From NCBI GenBank assembly GCA_937952995.1, contig CALFYB010000205.1, forward strand, positions 1 through 9,911: DNA of 9,911 nt, written 5' to 3'. Both the position numbers and the translations under genes were made by a program. Below, in pieces: positions 4,782-9,911 of the stretch (its first letter is position 1; each line of letters begins with the position of its first letter). The DNA is from an uncultured Caulobacteraceae bacterium. GTDB lineage: Bacteria > Pseudomonadota > Alphaproteobacteria > Caulobacterales > Caulobacteraceae. Below the pieces are notes generated by a model that saw nothing but the letters and a program-made list of their open reading frames with translations, was not told the DNA's origin and searched no databases.

Positions 4782-5140
4782 GCGTGGTCAAATCCAAAGA
4801 TAGCGGCATAACGTGGAAGTCATCAGATCCAAAACCGTTTCAAACCGTCGAACAGATGCAGGCTGAGATTGAACAGTTGCGCGATGAATTGTTTAGGGTT
4901 CAAAATCTTTCGGACGCCTACAAAATGATGATGGGCTCGTTTCGTGCTCAAATTGATATGTTTCAATCCATGTTTGATTGGGACCTTTCAGATGAATTTT
5001 TACTGAAAAAAATTAAGCACTTAACTGCCGCCACTATCAAACATCACGACCGAGACTTATTGGCGGTGAATATGGCTGAAGCAGCGTTGATAGAAAAATT
5101 TCCAGCCCGCGCCGCCCTACAGGCAGGGGAAGCGTCATGA
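4778..5140 (+). CDS. Coiled-coil accessory phage protein, 120 aa
   Basis: It starts at ATG 4778 in an ATGA overlap, with a strong GGAGG upstream inside the previous gene. The frame extends back to 4673 but without support. Residues about 22-60 are coiled coil (TVEQMQAEIEQLRDELFRVQ). The rest is helical and rich in Met and Phe (MMMGSFRAQIDMFQSMFDWDL). The tail is ARAALQAGEAS, identical at nine residues to the tail of the next protein and carried on a 26-base direct repeat. The body is AT-rich: 21 of the 60 bases at 4981-5040 are G or C. The contrast with its GC-rich tail suggests a swapped body in front of a fixed end. Function unknown. Confidence 0.78.
   Translation: MSVVKSKDSGITWKSSDPKPFQTVEQMQAEIEQLRDELFRVQNLSDAYKMMMGSFRAQIDMFQSMFDWDLSDEFLLKKIKHLTAATIKHHDRDLLAVNMAEAALIEKFPARAALQAGEAS
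5105..5130 (+). repeat. 26-bp direct repeat, copy 1 (gene-end cassette)
   Basis: It is identical over 26 bases to 5506-5531. It encodes ARAALQAGE at the C-terminus of the 120-residue protein, and its last ten bases (AGGCAGGGGA) serve as the ribosome-binding region of the next gene. Confidence 0.92.
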
Positions 5141-5541
5141 TCAATCAGGTAGACGTTTTGCGCGGCCATATGGAGCACATCGGCGGTTGCGGCGATGGGG
5201 GCTGCATCGTTCACGTTCGCCCCGGGATGCACACAAACGGCGGCTGTCGTTGCACTCGCAACCCCCATACGATGTTTCAGGTTGTTCATTGGCATAAGCG
5301 AGCGGTTGCGGAACAGGCGGCGCAGATCGAGCAACTGCGTGAGGCTCTGGGCAGGGCGCACAGAGAAGCACTATCACTGGCGCAAAGTATATGGAGATCA
5401 GAGTACAGACGCAAAAGCCCAGACTGGGAACCATGCGATACAGTCGCGGGGATAATTACACAGATTGACAACATGTATGCAGGGGTACGCCGACAACGCG
5501 ATGAGGCCCGCGCCGCCCTACAGGCAGGGGAGGGGGAGTGA
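5137..5541 (+). CDS. Cys-cluster phage protein with coiled coil, 134 aa
   Basis: It starts at ATG 5137 (ATGA overlap), and copy 1 of the 26-bp repeat supplies its ribosome-binding region. Residues 18-39 hold four cysteines in CGDGGC and GGCRC (C18, C23, C37, C39), around GMHTNGGCRC, with several nearby histidines (H11, H14, H26, H32, H44). This looks like a small metal site, probably zinc. Residues about 55-80 are coiled coil (AVAEQAAQIEQLREALGRA). The tail is ARAALQAGEGE, shared with the preceding protein. I recall similar Cys-His segments in other alphaproteobacterial phage proteins but cannot name a Pfam family. Metal binding is inferred from residue spacing only. Confidence 0.78.
   Translation: MINQVDVLRGHMEHIGGCGDGGCIVHVRPGMHTNGGCRCTRNPHTMFQVVHWHKRAVAEQAAQIEQLREALGRAHREALSLAQSIWRSEYRRKSPDWEPCDTVAGIITQIDNMYAGVRRQRDEARAALQAGEGE
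5506..5531 (+). repeat. 26-bp direct repeat, copy 2 (gene-end cassette)
   Basis: Second copy of the repeat at 5105-5130, 401 bases downstream and in the same reading frame of its own gene. Again it encodes ARAALQAGE at the protein end and runs into the ribosome-binding site of the following gene. Confidence 0.92.
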
Positions 5542-5822
5542 TGAGCGATAAAGAATGGCTAAGTTTTATGGGTAAAGACTACACCCAACCGATCAAAATG
5601 ACGGCCCACGGAGATTGCCTTGAAATCGTTAAAGGCTTCGGGTTCGATGCGTGGGTGAAAGACACTGAACAGGTGTACTCGCCTAGAGGCGAGATTGTTC
5701 TTCGCCATCAGGCTGATCGTGAAAAATTGCATCAGATTTTGGACAATTGGCTTGATGGAAAGGGCCTAAGCGACCAAGTGCTGCCCGAATATATCGGAAT
5801 TGGAGGCGCCAATGAGCAATAA
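5541..5822 (+). CDS. Phage protein of unknown function, 93 aa
   Basis: ATG 5541 overlaps the previous TGA (TGATG). A GTG at 5538 is in frame but would lie on top of the G-rich ribosome-binding site. The product (MSDKEWLSFMGKDYTQPIKM... to ...GIGGANEQ) looks like a small alpha/beta domain. It has beta-like segments (CLEIVKGFGFDAWV, GEIVLRH) followed by a helix (ADREKLHQILDNWL). No family is recognised. The last 11 bases are shared with the next, 49-residue gene, whose ribosome-binding site (GGAGG) lies within this frame. Confidence 0.72.
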   Translation: MSDKEWLSFMGKDYTQPIKMTAHGDCLEIVKGFGFDAWVKDTEQVYSPRGEIVLRHQADREKLHQILDNWLDGKGLSDQVLPEYIGIGGANEQ

Positions 5823-5961
5823 AGCCGTCTCATGGGTGACAGGAATTGTCACCGCATTCATTGCCGTCTTGGTGCTCGCACCGGCGGCCTGCTTCTCTTG
5901 GTACACATGCGTTTGGCTTCTGGCTCACGCGAAAATCGTTCTGAATGGAATTGGATCATGA
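5812..5961 (+). CDS. Small membrane protein, 49 aa
   Basis: ATG 5812 has GGAGG six bases upstream, an 11-base overlap with the gene before and an ATGA overlap with the gene after, all signs of a genuine short gene. After MSNKAVSWVTG comes a hydrophobic segment, IVTAFIAVLVLAPAACFSWY, then TCVWLLAHAKIVLNGIGS. This makes one long or two short transmembrane helices. It is immediately followed by a secreted protein, so the pair may act at the envelope. The size would fit a holin-like or exclusion protein, but nothing proves either. Confidence 0.75.
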   Translation: MSNKAVSWVTGIVTAFIAVLVLAPAACFSWYTCVWLLAHAKIVLNGIGS

Positions 5962-6314
5962 ACAATCTATTGAAGCTAATTCTACCTATCACGATCGTGC
6001 TTATGCCTGCGGCCACGCAGGCCAGAGACGTGGTGCCGGATGACGGCAATGAGCTTTTGGGCTTTTGCACAAGCTCTGACGCTTGGGAGCGCGGTACATG
6101 CTTTGGATATATTCGCGGATCCGACGCTACGCTGAGCCTGTGGGCCCTGTCCACCAAGGCCAAGCCCTATTGCGCCCCTGCAGGCGTTACGGTCGGTCAG
6201 GTTAAGGACGTCGTGGTCAGCTACATCACCCGTCACGCAGCAACCAGAAACGATTCAGCGCCATTGCTGATCCTCAAGGCTCAGATCGAGGCTTGGCCAT
6301 GCAATCCAACCTAA
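5958..6314 (+). CDS. Secreted Rap1a/Tai-family-like protein, 118 aa
   Basis: It starts at ATG 5958 (ATGA overlap). Residues 1-22 are a clear signal peptide (MNNLLKLILPITIVLMPAAT, QA before RDVV), so the mature protein is periplasmic. The mature part follows the Rap1a/Tai layout: GNELLGFC, GTCFGYIRG, an acidic/aromatic helix, YCAPAGVTVGQVKDVVVSYI, then a final helix ending WPC. The four cysteines (37, 48, 72, 115) fit two disulfides. In Serratia, Rap1a is the immunity protein that neutralises a type VI peptidoglycan amidase. Homologues are widespread, some in phages, with unknown targets. Here it may guard the wall against a competing hydrolase or modulate lysis. The family call is from pattern memory; its target is unknown. 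Confidence 0.75.
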   Translation: MNNLLKLILPITIVLMPAATQARDVVPDDGNELLGFCTSSDAWERGTCFGYIRGSDATLSLWALSTKAKPYCAPAGVTVGQVKDVVVSYITRHAATRNDSAPLLILKAQIEAWPCNPT

Positions 6315-6376
6315 AAGGAGGGCTAGTTTTTCGACCGACGCACAGATATATTAGACGAAATGAATAGGATGCACCC
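6315..6376 (+). promoter_or_regulatory. Gap before the packaging genes: orphan Shine-Dalgarno and possible -10
   Basis: This 62-base gap is the largest in the rightward array. It starts with AAGGAGGG directly after a stop codon, but no ATG, GTG or TTG follows within range. TATATT at 6347-6352 matches -10 at 5 of 6 positions; no convincing -35 precedes it. An 11-base direct repeat (GACCGACGCAC) occurs at 6333-6343 and again at 6379-6389, across the terminase start. It could hold a promoter for the packaging genes. Confidence 0.35.
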
Positions 6377-6868
6377 ATGACCGACGCACCACGCCGACGC
6401 GGACGACCAGCCCATGTACCCACAGACGAAAGCCGCGAAAAGGTGGCCGATGCTGCTGGCATGGGCATGACCAACCTTCAGGTCGCCGATATGATGGGGC
6501 TGCACGTCGATACGCTGGTCAAATACTATCCCGCTGAACTTAAAAAGGCGAAGGGCGAGAAGAACTTCAAGGTCGTCTCGACCCTGTTTGCCATCGCTAC
6601 CGACATCAACCACAAAAGCTGCGCCCCTGCGGCCATGTTCTGGGCGAAGACGCAGCTTGGCTGGCGTGAGACAAACCGCACTGAGCTTACCGGCCCAGAC
6701 GGCAACCCGATCCAAAGCGAGACCAGCACGCAAACGGTCGATAGCCGCGACCTGACCCAAGAGCAGCGCGATTCCTTGCGTGAGATCCTCGAAAAGGCGA
6801 TCACGCAGCAGAGCCAAGACGATAGCGACGCCTCCGAACAAGAGGAATTTGAGGCCAATGAAGGTTGA
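6377..6868 (+). CDS. terS: Terminase small subunit
   Basis: This 163-residue protein recognises phage DNA and regulates the large subunit during packaging. It starts MTDAPRRRGRPAHVPTDESR, a basic RGRP leader typical of the group. A helix-turn-helix follows at about 20-55 (EKVADAAGMGMTNLQVADMM, then GLHVDTLVKYY), then a helical oligomerisation region (about 63-95: FKVVSTLFAIATDINHKSCA, then AMFWAKTQLGW). The C-terminus is acidic (DDSDASEQEEFEANEG), where small subunits often contact the large one. AGGA upstream supports ATG 6377. It overlaps the large-subunit gene by 11 bases. The context makes the call strong even though small subunits diverge quickly. Confidence 0.87.
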   Translation: MTDAPRRRGRPAHVPTDESREKVADAAGMGMTNLQVADMMGLHVDTLVKYYPAELKKAKGEKNFKVVSTLFAIATDINHKSCAPAAMFWAKTQLGWRETNRTELTGPDGNPIQSETSTQTVDSRDLTQEQRDSLREILEKAITQQSQDDSDASEQEEFEANEG

Positions 6869-8480
6869 TCTCGGTGGTCTGACGGTCGATGCCAAAAGAC
6901 AGTTGCTCGATCTTGATCGGGCCGAATACGAAGACAGCCTCTATCTGTTTCTGACCCATGCGTGGCGCTACATCGATAGCTCCCCATGGACAGACGGATG
7001 GCCCATCGAGGCGGTGGCAGAACATCTGCAGGCCGTCGTCGATGGGGACATCAAGCGCCTAATCATCAACATCCCGCCGCGCTGTGGAAAGTCATCGATT
7101 ACGTCGGTGGCTTTTCCTGCGTGGACGTGGGCGCAAAGTTATCGCAGTGCGACGTGCGGGCCGGGCGTGCAGTTCCTGCATGCGTCCTATGCCCAGCAGT
7201 TGACCTTGCGAGACAGCGTCAAGTGCCGTCGCCTGATCGAAAGCCCTTGGTATCAATCCATGTGGGGCGATCGGTTTGGCCTCAACAGCGACCAAAACAC
7301 CAAGAGCCGTTTCTCCAATGACAAGGGCGGTGAGCGCCTGATTACGTCCGTTGGCGCGGCGGTGACCGGCGAGGGCGGATCGATCATCGTGGTCGATGAC
7401 CCCAACGCTGCGTCCGAAGCCTTCTCCGAGGCCACGATCGAGAGCACCAAAGAGTGGTGGGACGGCACCATGAGCACCCGTCTTAATGACCCCAAGACCG
7501 GCGCGTTCGTGATCATCCAGCAGCGTTTGGCTGAAGACGATCTGACAGGCCATATTCTTGAGAAGGAGCGCGATGACTGGACGCACCTGATGCTGCCCAT
7601 GCGCTATGAGCCTGAGCGGTCGTTTGTGTCTGGTATCGGCTGGAAGGATCCGCGAGAGGAAGCGGGCGATCTGCTCTGGCCTGAGCGGTTTGGCGACAGG
7701 GAGGTCACCAAGCTTGAGCGTGCCTTGGGTCCGTTCTCCGCCGCCGGGCAGCTACAGCAGCGTCCTGAGCCCGCCGGGGGCGGTGTCATCAAGCGAGACT
7801 GGTGGCAGTTGTGGGAGGATCCGTCCTTCCCGCCGATGGATTACGTCGTGGCGTCTCTGGACACCGCCTACACGACCAAAACGACCAATGACTTTAGCGC
7901 CCTGAGCATCTGGGGCGTCTTCACGTCCGAAACGACGGCGCAGGCGTCGCGGATTTTGGATGCTGACGGTCGGCCAATGTATATCGACCGGTCCTATATG
8001 GACGCTGCGCCCAAGGTCATGCTGATGCATGCGTGGCAGGAGCGTCTGGAGATTCACGAACTGGTCGAAAAGGTCGCCAAGACGTGCCGGTCGCTTAAGG
8101 TTGACGTGCTCTTGATCGAAAACAAGGCCGCCGGACACTCTGTGGCGCAGGAAATCCGACGTCTGTACAGTCATGAACGCTTTGGCGTGCAGCTTCATGA
8201 CCCAAAGAGCCAAGACAAGCTGTCTCGCCTCTATTCGATCCAGCATCTGTTTGCCGAGGGCATGATCTATGCGCCCGATCGGTCGTGGGCAGAGGCCCTG
8301 ATTACCCAAGTTGGACAGTTCCCTAAGGGAAAGCACGACGATTTGGTCGATACGGTGTCTCAGGCGCTGCGTCACATGCGTGACATAGGGCTTTTGACCC
8401 GTGGTGCGGAGCGAATTGAAGAGATTGAGTCCCTTAAGACCTATCCCGGCGGCCAATTGCCTCCACTTTACCCCTCATAG
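6858..8480 (+). CDS. terL: Terminase large subunit (packaging ATPase and nuclease)
   Basis: The 540-residue motor cuts concatemers and pumps DNA into the prohead. I chose ATG 6858 (MKVDLGGLTV), preceded by GAGG and overlapping terS. A GTG at 6780 is in frame, but its 26 extra residues are only an Arg-rich shadow. The ATPase domain has Walker A NIPPRCGKSS (about 71-80), Walker B SIIVVDDP (175-182), and the coupling segment FVIIQQRLAEDDLTG (217-231). The nuclease domain shows VASLDTAY (acid D335), LLIENKAAG (E421) and KHDDLVDTV (D494/D495), the usual RNase H-like acid triad. Length and motif spacing are normal, with no frameshift. It is followed by a small gene and the portal gene, as in many podovirus- and siphovirus-like genomes. 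Confidence 0.98.
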   Translation: MKVDLGGLTVDAKRQLLDLDRAEYEDSLYLFLTHAWRYIDSSPWTDGWPIEAVAEHLQAVVDGDIKRLIINIPPRCGKSSITSVAFPAWTWAQSYRSATCGPGVQFLHASYAQQLTLRDSVKCRRLIESPWYQSMWGDRFGLNSDQNTKSRFSNDKGGERLITSVGAAVTGEGGSIIVVDDPNAASEAFSEATIESTKEWWDGTMSTRLNDPKTGAFVIIQQRLAEDDLTGHILEKERDDWTHLMLPMRYEPERSFVSGIGWKDPREEAGDLLWPERFGDREVTKLERALGPFSAAGQLQQRPEPAGGGVIKRDWWQLWEDPSFPPMDYVVASLDTAYTTKTTNDFSALSIWGVFTSETTAQASRILDADGRPMYIDRSYMDAAPKVMLMHAWQERLEIHELVEKVAKTCRSLKVDVLLIENKAAGHSVAQEIRRLYSHERFGVQLHDPKSQDKLSRLYSIQHLFAEGMIYAPDRSWAEALITQVGQFPKGKHDDLVDTVSQALRHMRDIGLLTRGAERIEEIESLKTYPGGQLPPLYPS

Positions 8481-8491
8481 GAACGATAGCG

Positions 8492-8710
8492 ATGATTACC
8501 GATCGAATTTTGGCGACCGCATCGGTCGAAAAGATCGAATTTGGCCCCAAGCCGCTCTGGGAGGTGGTCGTTACGGGCCTTGCGCCGTTTGATCGAACCC
8601 GCACCTACAACATCCGCGCAAAAACTGATAATGTTGCCGCAATGGAGGGCATTCGTCTGTTCGAAGACGAGATGGAATGCCTACGTGATGCCGGGATAGA
8701 GGGCGAATAA
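8492..8710 (+). CDS. Small conserved-looking protein between TerL and portal, 72 aa
   Basis: ATG 8492 has AGGAA at about 8 bases upstream and lies 11 bases after the TerL stop. The product (MITDRILATASVEKIEFGPK... to ...RDAGIEGE) shows two or three beta strands (SVEKIEF, WEVVVTGLAP, RTYNIRAKT) and a C-terminal helix (DNVAAMEGIRLFEDEMECLR). It is a compact acidic domain. Its place between motor and portal suggests a head-assembly or connector accessory role, but no family is recognised. Confidence 0.8.
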   Translation: MITDRILATASVEKIEFGPKPLWEVVVTGLAPFDRTRTYNIRAKTDNVAAMEGIRLFEDEMECLRDAGIEGE

Positions 8711-8711
8711 C

Positions 8712-9911
8712 ATGGCTATGACACCCGGTTTGACACCGAACATCCGTCAGGGCGGCCTTGGGGCCGCTGCTGAGCCCGATATGGACGATGTCGTCATCGA
8801 AATGGGCGATGAGGCCGAAGATATGGCCGACCATGACGAAAAGGGCAACATCATCAAGATCGAACATGGCGACGGATCCGTCACCGTGTCTCTTGATGGC
8901 ACGCCGCTGGGTGAATCAGCCAACCGTGGGCCGCTTGAGTGGTTCGATAACCTTGTCGATGAGATCGGCGACGGTGAATTGGGCCGCATTTCGTCAGAAC
9001 TGCTACGCGGCATTGAGTCCGACTTAAAAAGTCGTGAGGAATGGATCCAAGAGCGCAGTCTGGGCGTAAAGCTTCTTGGCCTGAAGATCGAAATTGGCAA
9101 ATCTGGCGGTTCTGCAGACGGTGCGCCGGTCGAGGGCATGAGCCAAGTGCGCCACCCCCTGCTTTTGGAGGCCGTCTTGCGCTTTCAGGCCAATGCACGG
9201 TCTGAAATGCTGCCCACAGATGGGCCGGTGAAGATCCGCAACGACGACAACAACGCCGAACTGCGTGAAGACCAGCTTGCCAACGCCCTCGAGCGCGATC
9301 TGAACCATTATCTGACCGCAACGGCCAAAGAATATTACCCAGACACCGATCGCATGCTGCTGATGCTGGGTTTTGGCGGCACGTCCTTCAAAAAGGTCTA
9401 CTTCTGCCCTCTTCGCAATCGTCCGGTCAGTGAATCTGTCGATGCCGACGACCTGATCGTCAATAACAGCGCCACGGACCTGTCCAACGCCAAGCGCGTG
9501 ACGCACCGCGTCTATATGCGCCCCTCGACGGTCAAGCGCCTACAGATCCTAGGCGTCTATCGCGATATTGATCTGGGCATGCCCAATGCGCCGAAGCTCG
9601 ATAGCCTGCAGCGCGAGGAAAAGAACCAGCAGGGCCTAGATGCCAACGCCGGAAGCCCTGAGGACCGGGATCGGGAGATCTACGAGTGCTATTGCGAGCT
9701 TGATATTGCGGGCTTCGAGCACAAGCACAAGGGCAAGATCAGCGGCCTTGAAATTCCCTATCGAGTGACGATCGATCTGACGTCTCGCCAGATCCTGTCG
9801 ATCGTTCGAAACTATAACGAGGACACGTCAGAGCTTCCGGATGCTCGCACGACCTTTGTGAAGTACACTTTTGTGCCGGGCATGGGCTTCTATGACATCG
9901 GCCTGCTGCAT
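8712..9911 (+). CDS. Portal protein, P22-type (3' end outside window)
   Basis: The frame opens at ATG 8712 with GAGGG upstream and stays open to the last base: 400 residues without a stop. Portal proteins form the dodecameric ring through which DNA enters the head and to which TerL docks. Residues about 20-75 are a strongly acidic leader (DMDDVVIEMGDEAEDMADHD). Core signatures of the P22-portal family then follow: SREEWIQERSLGVKLLGLK, HPLLLEAVLRFQANA, EYYPDTDRMLLMLGFGGTSF followed by KKVYFCPLRNRP, a THRVYMRPSTVKRL block, and YTFVPGMGFYDIGLLH at the window edge. P22 gp1 has 725 residues, so the barrel-forming C-terminal part is expected beyond the edge. The family call is strong from motif order and gene position. 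Confidence 0.95.
   Translation, partial: MAMTPGLTPNIRQGGLGAAAEPDMDDVVIEMGDEAEDMADHDEKGNIIKIEHGDGSVTVSLDGTPLGESANRGPLEWFDNLVDEIGDGELGRISSELLRGIESDLKSREEWIQERSLGVKLLGLKIEIGKSGGSADGAPVEGMSQVRHPLLLEAVLRFQANARSEMLPTDGPVKIRNDDNNAELREDQLANALERDLNHYLTATAKEYYPDTDRMLLMLGFGGTSFKKVYFCPLRNRPVSESVDADDLIVNNSATDLSNAKRVTHRVYMRPSTVKRLQILGVYRDIDLGMPNAPKLDSLQREEKNQQGLDANAGSPEDRDREIYECYCELDIAGFEHKHKGKISGLEIPYRVTIDLTSRQILSIVRNYNEDTSELPDARTTFVKYTFVPGMGFYDIGLLH

Noticed and set aside
6360..6380. Six-residue leader peptide MNRMHP overlapping the terS start
   Set aside because: There is an ATGA overlap with terS, but no ribosome-binding site before it, and chance occurrence of so short a frame is high.
6780..6857. 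Upstream GTG start for the terminase large subunit
   Set aside because: It adds only an Arg/Lys/Ser-rich shadow of the terS frame. ATG 6858 has its own GAGG and gives the normal family start.
7092..7586. Long minus-strand frames opposite terL
   Set aside because: Typical antisense frames of a GC-rich gene. terL has full motifs on the plus strand.
1..9911. CRISPR array, tRNA, rRNA, insertion sequence or attachment site
   Set aside because: No regularly spaced repeats, no cloverleaf-like sequence noticed, no transposase or integrase frame, and no terminal inverted repeats were seen.

Overview
This window is a piece of a tailed double-stranded DNA bacteriophage genome or a prophage. The packaging order at the right end is diagnostic: terminase small subunit, terminase large subunit, one small gene, then a P22-type portal protein that runs off the window edge. 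The host is most likely an alphaproteobacterium. The phage carries a DUF2312/GapR homologue, a family that is largely alphaproteobacterial, and most of the sequence is GC-rich. I see no integrase, attachment site, tRNA or host gene, so free phage and prophage cannot be told apart.

Layout. (1) Positions 1-813, plus strand: the tail of an unrecognised gene, then a 206-residue protein ending in an SSB-like acidic tip (LDDDIPF). A hairpin at 820-849 closes this unit. (2) Positions 873-2197, minus strand: five small genes that read leftward and converge on that hairpin. They are a 74-residue unknown (GTG start), a 112-residue C-terminally membrane-anchored protein, a 73-residue helix-turn-helix protein, and 57- and 87-residue unknowns. 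A consensus -35 and two inverted repeats lie between the HTH gene and the last two genes. (3) Positions 2198-2437: a divergent intergenic region with a near-perfect 16-bp palindrome, a G-quadruplex-type motif on the minus strand and AT-rich promoter-like DNA. (4) Positions 2438-6314, plus strand: eleven small genes, most joined by ATGA or TGATG overlaps. They include GapR, two coiled-coil proteins with related N-termini, a Cys-cluster protein, a 49-residue membrane protein and a secreted Rap1a/Tai-like protein with four cysteines. (5) Positions 6377-9911: the packaging and portal module.

How the parts fit. The left end looks like the edge of a DNA-metabolism region, because the SSB-type tip is a docking signal for host replication and repair proteins. 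The leftward block carries the only recognisable regulator. The rightward block is one long, translationally coupled transcription unit of accessory genes that leads into head assembly. The left block (about 190-2190) is visibly more GC-rich than parts of the rightward block, which suggests mosaic assembly. Most of the small genes have no function I can name; where that is so, I describe only what the sequence shows.
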